DNA of 64,000 nucleotides from Caprimulgus europaeus (Eukaryota > Chordata > Aves > Caprimulgiformes > Caprimulgidae), in assembly GCA_907165065.1 (NCBI GenBank), contig OU015524.1:27512295-27576294 (forward strand), in the 5' to 3' direction. The stretch's first letter is position 1; each line of letters starts with the position of its first letter. The translations under genes and the position numbers were made by a program. Positions 11,301 to 23,987 of this stretch are shown piece by piece. The notes under the pieces were generated by a model that worked only from the letters and a program-made list of their open reading frames with translations, did no database searches and had not been told where the DNA came from.

Positions 11301-14300
11301 TGTTCCACTGCAATGGCAGGCTACCAGCATGGGTTGCATACCAAAAAACATCTGGCAATCCATTACTTTAAAAGAGAAAGCCTTAAATTTTCTCTTACAT
11401 ATTAATAAACTATAAACCTACTTAAATTGTTATAAACTTCATTTTACATACCAATGATTTCCAGCTGAAAGAGAAGAAATGAGATGGGATAAAGAAGCTA
11501 CTATGCAAATCCACTTTTGCCATTTCTTCCATACTGAAGTACAAAGTGGCATTAATGTTAAATTGTGTATACCCATTCTTCCCAGAAGTGAGAAACAAAA
11601 GTTATATGTTGTTCCACAGTCAGTTTTTCCCTTTAAATTTGCTTTGGGCATGTGCACTCTAGCTTTGGTCCTTGGTATAGCCAGCAAATGTTTTGAAATA
11701 TTTGGCTATGAATCTCTTACTGAATTGTGTGCGCTGATATCAACGGAAATGTGAGCATGGAAAGGAAATCTCTCTGGGAAAAATGATGTTGTGTAACTGT
11801 CATTTGCTGGAGAAGCAGAGGACTGTGGACAGGGTGTTTATGACTCTTGGTTATTTCCTAACTTATATTATGCAGAGCATTTATTTATGTCATGATATGA
11901 AATGCTTTATGGTAAGAACCTTGTCATGCATACATAGTTCTATGCAAAGTCAGATCCTCAACAGGTTAACCTAGCAACCTTTTAACCTTTGATTTTTGCA
12001 ACTTGCACAGGAGTAGCTAATTTCTGTCTATTTTCACTGTCCAATTGGAAGGAATAATTTTAAATATTTAGTAGAAAACTAAAATGCTCTAAAGCTTTAA
12101 TTTCTGTGGTCAGTATAATCACGTTTCTGCAGAGGAACTGGAGATGAGGAACTAGTGACAACTTCCAGAGCCCAAATTATGTACCTGGAAGATGACACAG
12201 GCTTTAGTTACTCCAGGGTGTTACTGCTGACATTGACAATCTTTTGTAGAAATATGCTACTACATCTAAGGTTTGCATATCTCAAGCCATTTTTCTTTTT
12301 CTATTTAAATTTTTGGTTTATAAAACAATGTTTTTTCCTTCCATTCATTTTCAATAACTTAATGATTCTTCCCCACTTTGGCCTTCATTCCTCCAACCCC
12401 AGTGATGGAAATGACATTGTGACTTAACAAGAAAAATAATCAACAGGAGGAAAATGCTGAAATCTGTGTATTTTTTGTCTGAAAAGTGAAGAGAAATATC
12501 TTTTTTTCTCAGAATGTCTTAAAGTTGAGAAAAATATTATCTTGTAATGATAACTGTGCAGTTACCATTTGCCTACACTGAATTCACATTACAATTATCT
12601 CACAAGTATTTGAGGTGTTTTGATTACAAATGAAAAATCAGTCTTCCATTCTGTGCCTGCAGACTGCTCAAACTGCGGAGTATTTTTTCAGTGGGTAAAG
12701 GTAAGCAGTGTGACTCTTCGAGGATGAATTTTATTACAGGAGGTCTTGGGAGGAGCAAAACCATTTCTGCTAACACATTTTTCCAAGAATTTCCTCTGAG
12801 AAGGAACTGTTCCTAAGCATTAGCATAGCATATCACTCTGTTGTGGATTTTTTAAAATATAGACAGTGATTGCTTTTGTTTTGTAAAAGTCAAAATTACA
12901 ATATCCCTTCAAGTGCAGTTCTCAGGCCTATTGTATCTTCTGAAATGTGAGTTATTTCCAAGGGTGGAAGTGCACTAGAAATTGAATAGTTTTTTTACTT
13001 TTTTGTTGTTTTTATTTCCTTTCTTTCAAAAGTGGATCTTTGTACTTAAGGCTGCTTTGCCTACATTTGGTTCAGAAAAACCACAAAACTAGAATTGCAA
13101 TCATGCTTTGATGCACCACTTTGAATGTGCCAGACATCACTTACATTTTGTTTTACTAAGGAAATAAATACCTAGGAAAAGATTATAGCATTGTATCTCT
13201 GTATTCACCAGTGTAACACGTGCTTTGGATAACCCTGATAACAACAGGAGTTAGAAAGAGCAAGCCATGTGGGATTGCAGATGGAAGAAAGGGCTCTTCA
13301 TGGTGAACTGCCCCATTTTTGCTTCTAAATCAGTGTTTCTTTTTTATATATATAGGTAATGTGTAGATGTGAAATTGCAGTAACACTGGCTTTTCTAATT
13401 GGCAGAATAAATGAGCTCTTAAAACAGTAAACAATAAAAACCACACTATAATCAAGTTAGTATTCAAAACACAATGCAGATAACCAGAACCTAATTCCTG
13501 GAATCACTACTTTCCCCTTTTATTATTTTAAAGAATTAAAATTGCAGAGGGAGAATCCTGTCTGTTGGATAATGGGATTAGCAGCGTATTACTTCATGAA
13601 TTAAGTGTTCTGGATTAGAGATCTGGAATTCATACTTAAAAGTGCTTCTGTGTATGATTACTGTCAAATAGGTTGGTTATTTTTTTGTAAGCTGTGATTA
13701 CAGAACTGTAGTTCTTAACAGTTTTATTACATAATGTAATATGGAAGGCACCTTCAGAAAGTGCTTCGGCAGTGTAACTGGAAAATTCACGTGTCTGGGG
13801 AAAATGCTTTGTGATTGTTTCGTACATTTTTGTGATTTTTTTGCTTTTGTTGTCTGTATATTTTTTCTCTAGTGTTTCAGATTTCAATCTTGGGAGACTA
13901 AGCATCTTCCTCAAAGTCAAACATTCTTAGTGTGATTACAAGGCATACATTTTTCTAATAATACTTAATGTTAGTTGTTCCTCTGCCACAAACTTGTAGG
14001 AATAAAACAATTATTTTGGTTACTTAAAATATTCATAACTCAAGTTGAGAAGAAATAATGAAACAGTCTTACTTTCTCAGCTTATTTCGTGAAATGGTTC
14101 ATCCTGGGTGAAAAGGCTTTTTATAGTCTCATGCACCACAGTAAACTGTGAGTGTTACTAGGATTAAACACTTCTGCTATTCCATGTCTACCTTTATTTT
14201 CCATGTGTCTAAATTTACATTATTGTGAAGCATTTTATTCTGGAAGGTTTAGAAAAGGGCACCTTTCACTCACTAGCATTGCTGATGACCCTGTAAATAT

Positions 14301-17270
14301 AAAACAGAAAGGTGAATGTCAGATACCTAAGTTTCCTATCAGCAGAACTAAAGAACAGCACATACAAACATAACACATGAACAGCTGGAAAAGGACTGGA
14401 GTGTTATTAAGGATGTGGTTTCTGTCCTGGCTCAATGAACCCTTAAGAGAAAAAAAAAATGTTGCTGGAGAATAATATGTAAATTTGAAATAGTTCTGTA
14501 GCTGACACCGTCCCTTAGCAGTAAGCTTTTCCTGATTTAGCCTTAAATCGTTTTACAGTGGGAAATTTTATAGTCTCCTAGTGCCCGTAAACAGGGAGAA
14601 ACACTTGGTTGGTCAGTATGGTTCGTAAAGCAACTTACAATGGGAGGAAATTTCTTTTTACAACTTAGTTCTATTTGAGTTCGTACAAATATGTTGTAGA
14701 AAGAGCATATGACCATCTTAGGCTGTTTCTGCTGTTGGTGCATCAATTTATCCACAACAATAAACTTCCACACATCTTATCAGTACTGAGTTTGTATTTA
14801 CTGTAATTTACTTGCATCATATCACCAAAACCCATTGTTAGTGATGTTGCCTGACCATTTCTGTTTAAAGTGGAGTGATCTGCTTTAGCACTTCATCAGC
14901 CATAAGGGGAGAATCATTCTGTATCCTAGAGTTTCCTTTCTACTGAAGAAGTACAAGTGCAGATTATTGTAGAATAATAGAAAATCATTTGCTGTAAGAA
15001 CTCATTTATAAACCAAGTGTCCACTGGTGCCAGCTTCACTGAAATTTAAGCCTGCTTATTTAAATTCCTGAAGGCATTCTAAGACTTGGCAGATAAAACT
15101 GAAAATGCAAAGTTTTATTTTCTGTTCTATTGAACACCAACATTTGTGGTTTTAAAATAAGCTCTCTCGCGCTCAAGCTGCATTGGAGGTTGCATTGGTG
15201 TGCAGACCCTTTGTAAAACACACCTTTTAGAATGCTGCATGACTGCCTTCTTAATTGGAAGCAAGGGCTTTCTTCCTTAGTCGCCTTAATTAAAAGCCAA
15301 GTTTTCCACAGAATTGGCTGGTGTGTGTTCATGTATAAATGTTGCTCACAATCCTGCCAAATCAGGGTGTAATTATTTTCTGGAAGAAACCAGTGTCTCC
15401 TCAGTTCTAAAATTTGAATATTAGAGTATGTAAGAGTTTAAACTGTGTCACAACAGCACCTTAATTAGTAGTCTCTGCTAGATCCTAGAATCTTTTGACT
15501 ATGTCTACTTATTTAACAGTTCTTTCCCTAGCTTTTTATTTATTGATATACTCAGGTCTTTCTAAAACATGGTTGACAGCTTAGATGATATTTCAGTATC
15601 TGCAGCATTAAAAACAGAGAAAAAGATAAGCAAATAAACAGACCATGTTTTTATTGTATGATACTACACAGGGATATTACTCTACAAATATAAGAGATCT
15701 TCACTTCTTTGCCTGGTTTTGTTGTTAGGTTATCAATATGGTAATACCCTGAAGTTAAGAGTTGTTGGCATTGTATTAAGAGTGTCTGTAAAGTATTCTT
15801 CAAAAATACATTATTTAACAGCTTCCAGGTTCTTTTGTCTGTTCCTCATTTCCCTGTAGGGAGATATTGTCTTTTTCACTGAGTTGTCTGTGGAACTAAG
15901 GTGGTGACTGAGCATTTTGTGACAATTATGGCTAAGCATAGTTTCTATAGATTTGGCAGATAAAGCTGTGCCAAAAGCATAGCACCTCTGAGTAACAGTG
16001 AAGATTTTGTTACTGTGGTATCTGAGTATAAAAAGTAAGGATTTTCCTTTGTTCGCTTTGATTTTTTGGGGGTGACTGGAAGTGCTGTGTAGTGCATCTT
16101 CTCTACATTTCAAGAGAGAAGCAGCATCATCTTTTTTGTTTAACCTGATAGTTCTGCTTAAGTTGAGGATTCCTCAGGGAATGCAGTGGTGCTCTTGAAG
16201 TTAGGTTGGGGTTTTTTTCCTGGGTAGTTGGACTTATAAATGGAATGAGTCCCATTGTAATTATCGTACATTTATCTCACTTGCAGAATTGAGACTTTAC
16301 TGATTCAATTCATGCAGAACTGTGTACATTTTGCCCAGAACTGCATGCAATGTTGCTAAATGTATCTTTCTTAAGAACTCTGTACTATAGCTGATATGAT
16401 CCTACTTAAATTTTTGAGCGAGTCTATGAAATTGCTGGTAGCATCATTTTACATCTCATAGATCAGCAGCTAATTTTCTTGCAGTTTTTCTAACTGATTA
16501 GGAGGATGTTTGGTTACTGAAGTTATACTGCTTCAAAAGAGAGCATGGCTGCAATGTGACAACTGTGCTGTTTTAAAGCCAAAGAGGATGAGATTTGTGT
16601 CCTTGGGGTAAAAAAAGCAAACAAAATTTAATTTAAACAGCAGGGTAAAATCTATGTTAGCTATTGGCCTAGTCATGCTTCCTCAGCGGTTTTATATGAA
16701 TGTAACCGTGAGTTCAGTTGACTGACTCCTGATTTATCATATAGGAAAGAATAATTATGCTTTCTGGATATTGCACTTCTCTATATACTCTGTCAATTTC
16801 AAACTGAGAATCCATCTCAAAATTCTCAGAAAAAGGATTGTCTCATTTTATGAAGCTTTTTCAGATGGGAATAGTAATGGAATTTTGCTGATACTATTTG
16901 TATTTTTTTCTGCAGAGCTAATCCTCCATGTTAAATGATGCCATATGTTAAAAGCAAAATGAAAAAACTCACTTTGTGAAACATGAATTATGAATTAGTT
17001 CCATTTTTATATTTTCTTGCAGAAGAGGATAATTAAGCAAAGAGAATGGGTGCAGTTAACAGCTTACTATAGCGCACCATATATTTTCAGGACCAGTGAT
17101 GATTCTCATGCGCATTTCGTGAGAAATCTTTCCAGTCTCTGCATTTCTGATCTGTTCGTTGTTGTAGCTGAACAGTAGCAGCATCTTAGCCTTCAGGGTG
17201 AGCATCAGAGAATGGGGCTTTTATGGATTAAGACAATACTCTAATGCGCTGTGGTTCTTTTGTTTTCCAG
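8365..17270 (+). other. Intron between exons B and C (inferred)
   Basis: This is 8.9 kb of AT-rich sequence. Apart from the CR1 fragment at 8723-8990 I see no supported feature. Open frames of 60-102 codons (for example plus 9138-9446, minus 15811-16113) have no domain or splice support and look like chance. Confidence 0.5.
8723..8990 (-). mobile_element. CR1 LINE, 5'-truncated 3' fragment
   Basis: Read on the minus strand, the fragment ends in a CCATGATTCTATGA-type CR1 terminus. It carries the usual upstream landmarks: TTCCAACCCAAACC, AGATGACCTTTAAA, and a segment matching the conserved ACCTGATCTAGTTGAAGATG block. The higher-coordinate end is diffuse (similarity fades near 8990). It covers only the 3' untranslated end plus a little more, as most avian CR1 copies do, and is visibly diverged, so it is not recent. 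Confidence 0.85.
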
Positions 17271-17299
17271 AGTCATCCAGCCATACAAGAACAATAATG
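17271..17299 (+). CDS. 29-nt micro-exon C of the unidentified gene
   Basis: A very short exon lies between a strong acceptor (TTTTGTTTTCCAG) and a near-consensus donor (AATG/GTAAGT). The two lead bases AG complete a Glu codon with the G left by exon B, then nine codons read SSSHTRTIM, ending in phase 0, which matches exon D. It is too short to have coding statistics of its own. The call rests on the quality of both splice sites and on the phase match on each side. Confidence 0.55.
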
Positions 17300-20200
17300 G
17301 TAAGTATAGAGGAGATAATAGGTATCGATCTATCTATAGATATTATTTGTCCTTTGAAAACAAAGTGTATATGTTGGCATGCTTTCTTATAAAGTCGAGT
17401 ATCACTGTAGAGATGAAATGAATCTGTCTGCCATCGTATTTCATGGGAAATCTTAGAAAATAAAGTGAGGTTGAATAGGTTAAAAGGTAGCAGTGCTGTC
17501 AGTTTGAATAGGTGAAAAATCCAGGTACAGTTCTCTGTGTTATGTGTTTAAATCATTTTTTATTATGTCAAATTAATGTTGGTAAAATCTCTTGCATTCT
17601 ATGTGTATCACATGACAGAACACATTTAAAGTTCATAACATAAGCTGAGTAATTCCTTGCATCACATTCCTGTGAGGCCAGTTTTGTACTTTGCCTTGAG
17701 TTTGATAGTTTGGGTTCCAGAAACAGAGAAATGTTTTAATGGACAGATACTTCTTCAAAAATGAGATTTTAAAAGTTCTATGCATAACAATGTCATAGAT
17801 TTAGTGTCTATCTTGCGTTTTTATAGGGTGAGAAATTTTATCAGTCTCTCTGTTTCAGACTCCTAATAAATGTTAAATAAGGACTGAAAAAAATTCACAT
17901 AAAGAAAATCTTTCTTTGACTGGGAATGATTCATGCCTAGACTTGTAGATATTTGGGGAGAAGGCTTTTGGAAAAAGAACAATTTTTGAGGCGAGTTTTG
18001 AAATTTTAGAATAAAGCCGAACAGAACATAATGTGAGATTTTTTTTCATTCCCACAGTTTTCAGGGTGTCCCTTCAGGTTTATTGCCTCTTCTGTATGTA
18101 CAGCATTTGTGGGACATGTAAATTCCCACACAGAAGTTTGATTCAACAGGGGACAAAGGGTAAATTTAATTCATTGCCTTTATCATCAATAGTCATTAAT
18201 AATCCAGTGCAAATGGATAATAAATATATTATTTAGACTACAGATCACAAAATTTCAAAGTGGTAGAGATACGTCTAGAAAAAATTATATTTTCTACTGG
18301 ATATGATGTAATCCTTGTTTGCCATGAATTTGGTTTAAATAGACCCATTTCAAAATAAGATCGTTAGACTTAATTAACCATATTCCTCTGCTGTAAAATT
18401 TTGGAAGGGATTGAAATTTTTTTTCAGTATTTCTTTCCAGTTCTGCATTGGTGTCAGGAAAATAGATAGAGGTTAATGCTGAAGCTGCTGGAAACTTCAC
18501 TTTTATTTACCTTTATTTTTTTTCCCCTATTAATTTTACTGTGAAGGCAACATTCTGTCAGTCTCTCTTTTCCATTAATGTATCAAAACAGCTCTAAAAG
18601 CTGACCCAAAGAAAGGACTTTTTGCCTATGTAAATATGTCCTCACACCAAAACATGGCCAAACTTTAGAGATAAGCAAAAAGTTTTTAAAGAACTTGTGT
18701 TCTTGTTGAGGTTCCTGTGTTGTGAACCTCTCCAGACCTCTTTGCCAACAACTCAGACTAATGTTCTGCAGTCAGTGTGCGGTAATTGTCCATTGCACGT
18801 AAATAAAAGTGCAATTAAAAATAATAATAAATAATACTGTTTAGAGTGAAAAGGTTATAACAATATGTCCACTCTTCTCTACAATTAAAGCATAACTAAA
18901 TATGTAATGGAAAACCTCTTATTCACCAATGAGTAGGTAGAATATTTCAGTAAAATATACTATTCCTTGCGTTAGAAACAGTATGAGATTATCTATTCAG
19001 TACAGACATAGTAAAGCAATACTTCTGAGATCCGTGTTTGAATGACTACTGCAATAAATAATTACTATGAAATAAAGTCCCCTTTTCCTCACTGATTATG
19101 GTTAATATTGTAACAGATAAAAAGGATAAAGCATGATCTTTAGTCAATCAGAATGCGAGAGGTATAGCAGCAAATCTGTATGCTGTCTTGGATGCTTTGA
19201 TGTAAAAAGCTTTTGTCTTACCAAAGCAAAGTATTTGAACTCCTTTTAAGCTACATTTATAGGTGGTGGAATAACATAAGTAAAGCATTAAACCTTGTCT
19301 CTGAAGGTTCAGATTTATGTTAGAATCAAAGCCAGTGAGGAATAGAGTGTATTTCACTAACAAAAAAGAAGTACAGTTTTTCTGACAACATTACAAGTAT
19401 TCTTCTTCTGTATTTAAATACAATGATGGCTCCTTACTTTTTGTTTCAGAGCCTTGTTCATAAAAATGAAAACCTAGAAAACATTTTAAGGGTTTGGGGA
19501 GGGGGGAAAGGGGTCTTCTATGTTTTAACTATAAAACAAATTTCCTCTTATTCTCTGGATAGATACCTATGTTAGTCTTTCATTACTGATTTTTTTTTTT
19601 TTTTTAATAGCCTTTGGGTTTCTTAAATGAAATTCTGTACCCCAAATGAATGTGTGCCTGCACGCTAGTATCAATGTTTGTGACTCTATGCTGTGTGGAG
19701 ACTGCATTTTGTAATTTTTGCATTTATCTCAAATCTCTATGAATAAGTATACGACAGCCTCAGACCTTGGTGCTTATTAGAGGTATAATGCTAATGCCTT
19801 TGCAAGTAAGAACACTCCAGGTGAGGCAAGACAGAACCAATACCTGATTTAAACTCAGTGTGATTCTACACTTTTTTTACACTTATATGATTAGGTCAAT
19901 GCAAAATATGTTGAACCAGTTCATATGGATTATTACCAATCGTCTAAGCATGCCTGATTTCTTCTAGTGATTATTTTTCTCCATGTAGTGAGCAGCTTTT
20001 ACTCTGTTTGACCTGATTTGATTTTTTTTGTTTAAAGATGCAATATTTTAAAAATGCTAATTCAAAGCAATGAGACTTTTTTCCTTTTTGAAATGATGAG
20101 GAAGAATGTAAGAGATTATAAATTCAACTCCACTTAGGAATTTATAATAATCCAGTTAAACATTCTTTCAGCCACAGCATAAACATTCACCACTAGTTTT

Positions 20201-23200
20201 CCCACCTATAATACCGATTGATGTTACGTATTTATTTCAGAACTCTTCAGTGGCTCTCAATGGATAAATGCTCAGTCATTTATATCCTTGTACAAGGTGA
20301 GAAATTTACAGACAGGAACCTTGAGTGTGGTTTGGGATCTGAATCCCATTTCTGATTTTGTGCAGGATTTCTCCCCTGACTTTCTGGCATGCATTTAATA
20401 TCCTTGTGCTTGAAGTTCCTCTGAGAGCTAGTGAGGATAGGAGATTTACCCTCCATAGTAAAGATGTGTCTGAAATTGCCACTTTAATATAAGATTTTTG
20501 TGGAGTATCTTTATAGGTGTCTTTGGAACAGTATCCAAACTTTGTTGGACTGGTAGCTGCCCCTGCAGCACATATCACATATGTAGTGGTGCTATACATG
20601 CTTATTCCTCTGTTTCTCAGACACAGCAAAGCTTTATGCCCAGTGCACCTTGTAATGAAAGACCTCTATTTACAATTAAGCAACTGATTGAATTAGTAAC
20701 GGATTAAATGAGTGCTGCTGCTTCCAGAAGATTTAGCAGAGAGAAACACATTCTTACATAGCTTCTTCATGAAAGGGACTATTGCATTCCTTGAACATTG
20801 GAGGTATCTCAGTTGCTCAGTGGGAATTGAATATTTATGTACGCAAAAGGAAAATTCATGCCTCCACAGGTCTCAAAAATGAAACCTGTGAGTGAAATAC
20901 CTGAGAATGGTACCCACAGGGAAATGTTTTAGAAAGAGACAGCTGTGAAGACATCATAAGAAATGGTCTTCCCATAAACTCCTCCTTGTTGAAGACCTTA
21001 AAAAGATTCTCTTTGGTCTCAGAGGTCTCTGAGGATGTGTTCAGCTTGCAGAGTGGAGACCTCCTGTTCCGCAGGTGACACTATTGCCGCAGAACTCTGT
21101 GCTGACTTAAGTACTTTTGTTCTTTGTTGGATGTCACATTGCCTGAACCAGAGCACCCTTAGCCTCTGTGATTTGCCACTAGTTTGCAGAACTGATTTTT
21201 TACTCCCAAATTGTTTGAGAACTTCAATTGTTTTGATTAACTAGAAATTAAAGATAATGTGGTCCCTAGTACACTGACTGGAGAACAATGGTCTTATTTT
21301 CTTTTGTCCTTAATTGAAATGCAATTAATTTCTTCAAATAGCTTGAAAGGACTGGGAGAGAAGGAAGATAAATGAGAAAATTCTAACCAATATGATACAA
21401 CAGAAATGAGATTATATTGTAAGCCTTTTCTGGAATGTTCTGTTTTGCCTGGAATAAGAGTTAGGGTATAATAAAAGTAGACAAAACAGAACTTCAGAAC
21501 TAGTAATGACATCTGTCTCTGCCAGGGGTAAAAGTATTATGAAAAACCACATACTTTTTCCACAAGGCTTAACTGTTCTTCAGGGTTCTGCAGGGTGCAT
21601 GCCACAGGAAATGGACTTTTTGTACCTTGTACGTTTCCTGAACTTTTTTTTGGCTGTGCATGTTGTCTTGAGTAAAGGAAACATTCAGTGGTGTATTAGA
21701 AAGGAGCCTGTAAAAATATATAAACCATTATATTTGATAACTTAAACCCATTTCTGGCTGGGGAAGCACAGGAAAAATTGCCCTTTGAGCCCTTGAAGGT
21801 TCCTCTGTAATGTATGGCACTGCCCATTGCCAGATTAAAAAAAAGTAGTTTGGATGTACTGTGAAATTTGATGTATGGCAGCATTTTCACTGCATGAATT
21901 CCTACTTACTTTTTGAGCACTATCCACTTTGTACACTAAGAGATTATTAGTCAAAAACTGTAATGAATTTCTAATTTCATCCAAACTATGTATTTTATCC
22001 TGAATGTATTCTAAATAACAGCTGAATTGCTACAAGTAGCATGTCCTTTACTTCTTCCTCTCCACCAAAGCCAACACACAAAAGAAGTGAAAACCAAACT
22101 GCAGTCTATAGACACTAACAAAGTAGAAAAATTTAGTCAAATATTTAGAAGGACTACAAAGATAGATTTACAGCCCTAACTGTGCAACACCAACAGGTAG
22201 TGGAGTCACCTTTCCTGGTGATATATAAAGGATGGGTAGACGAGGTGCTTAGGGACATGGTTTAGAGGTGGAATTGGTAGTTGTTAGGTTCATGGTTGGA
22301 CTCGATGATCTTAGAGGTATTTTCCAACCAAAACCATTCTGTAATTCTCTGTGATAAATTCACCATAAGCCTTATTTGTTTCTAAGACAAAGGCAAATGG
22401 TTTAGTTCTAAGAAGGAGTTATCTGTGACTCACTCAGATTTGATGTCTTGTTGCTCTTTTTCTTGTTTGGTTTTGTTGCATCAGATCTAAGGAATCACAG
22501 AATTCAGTTATTTGCACTAAAATAATGAACGCTGGAATTCTTTGTCAAATGCATAAAATTTGTCCTACTGGAGGGAGCAAATGGTGTGGATCAAGGTGTG
22601 TTGAAAGTTATGGTATAATGTGAATATAATGCATTGAATAAGAGTGTAAGAATTGTGCAGAAGAAATGAGGCCCTTGCTTATTATTTTTGGCTGTTATGT
22701 TTTTATGACATCACTTAAGATGTCAGTTTTGAGTTCTGTTCTGCTAGTCTGTGAATACCAGCAGCCCTTACCTTACTCAGTGACTTTGGAATTGGTCCCC
22801 TAATTAGAGGGTACTTCCATGAATGTGCAGCATTATGCACATTTTAGGAATAATATAAAAATGCTATCAGTAATGTGGAATACTGGTATTATTTCACCAT
22901 GAAAATAGTACTTCTTCCTAAGAAAACATGATGTTAAATCTGTGTGAGAAAAAGTGAGCAAACTGTCCTCTTTGTATAATGTCTTCTATCATATCTGTTT
23001 TAATCAAGTAGTGTTGTTGTTTATTCCTACAGATAATCAGTTATGTGGGAAACAAATTCAAATTTCCAAATTTCATATATTTGTCATGGGACAGTCTTTC
23101 AAAATGTTACCTATAAACTATATAGAAAACATAGTTTTCACTCTCTCCTTTTCATATATCAGAAGGCAGTTTCTCTCATTAGATCTAAGTACTTGCTCTC

Positions 23201-23832
23201 TTGTTGCACAATTATTCCATGTAAAGGTTTAGGGGAAATTTAATTGTTTTATGTGTAATGTTATCTGTATTAAAATTAATGCAGATATATTTCAGTCAGC
23301 TCTAATATGTAATGACTAGTGAGTAAACCTAAGAACCATGGCACCAGCAGGGTGATAGAAACCTTTGTTACCCTGCTTCTATTTAGGTTAACAGCAGGAC
23401 CAAACTACTTATCTTATTCAGTGACTTTTACTTAAAAAGAAAGACAGACAGAGTAAGGACCTATAAAGTGCCAAGTATGGATTTTTAAAAATTAGATTGG
23501 TGCCATACTTGGATGAAAAAACAAGACTCATCTGTCATTGGTTAGGATGCTGAGTTTTTGTTTAGAAAATGTGAATTCTCTCCTAAAGTCAATGGGTTTT
23601 GGTTGTAGAACTGCTTAGTTCATGACATTGGCTCATGCCTCAATTTCACTTTGTATAAAATGGCATTAGCAATAGTTAATTTAGTTTTTAAAGAGCTTTA
23701 AGACCTGTGGATAAAACATGTCAGTGCACACAGGGTATTATCTGATCCCCAGGTACTGGTTGAGAATAAGTTAACAGGATTATGCTTATTCTCCGGCCAA
23801 TATCTTTCCCATTTTTTTTGTTATGATTTCAG
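17300..23832 (+). other. Intron between exons C and D (inferred)
   Basis: This is 6.5 kb of AT-rich sequence with a T-run at about 19590-19607 and the CR1 3' end at 22190-22352. I see no other supported features. A minus-strand 107-codon frame at 20306-20629 has no domain or splice support. Confidence 0.5.
22190..22352 (+). mobile_element. CR1 LINE 3'-end fragment
   Basis: The plus strand shows the conserved CR1 tail: GGTAGTGGAGTCACC, then CTTAGGGACATGGTTTAG, then GGTTGGACTCGATGATCTTA, ending in CCATTCTGTAATTCTCTGTG in place of the usual ATTCTATG octamers. It is heavily 5'-truncated (about 160 nt). This orientation and tail are typical of avian CR1 and help place the window in a bird. Confidence 0.9.
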
Positions 23833-23987
23833 CATGCTGCTCCCCATGTTCATATGACTAATGGTAAGGCCTTGCAGGCCAGCACAAGTGCCATTAAGAC
23901 AAGCACCATTCCAGTGATCAAGAGACAGAGGCAAAATTGGCTTGATGCTTCAGATGATGGTTTCTTTATAGCTACAGAAGAGACCAG
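23833..23987 (+). CDS. Internal coding exon D of the unidentified gene
   Basis: The exon is 155 nt, with a strong acceptor (a T-run, then GTTATGATTTCAG) and a strong donor (GACCAG/GTAAGA). Only the phase-0 frame is open: 51 codons plus AG. Residues 88-138 begin HAAPHVHMTNGK, have a Ser/Thr/Ala-rich middle, then a basic cluster IKRQRQNW (about 116-123) that could serve as a nuclear localisation signal, then an acidic end with DASDDGFFIATEET. The basic-then-acidic switch resembles short linear-motif regions of nuclear proteins (inference). An internal alternative donor exists at about 23863 (AATG/GTAAGG), which would shorten the exon. The trailing AG joins the C of exon E to give Ser. Confidence 0.75.
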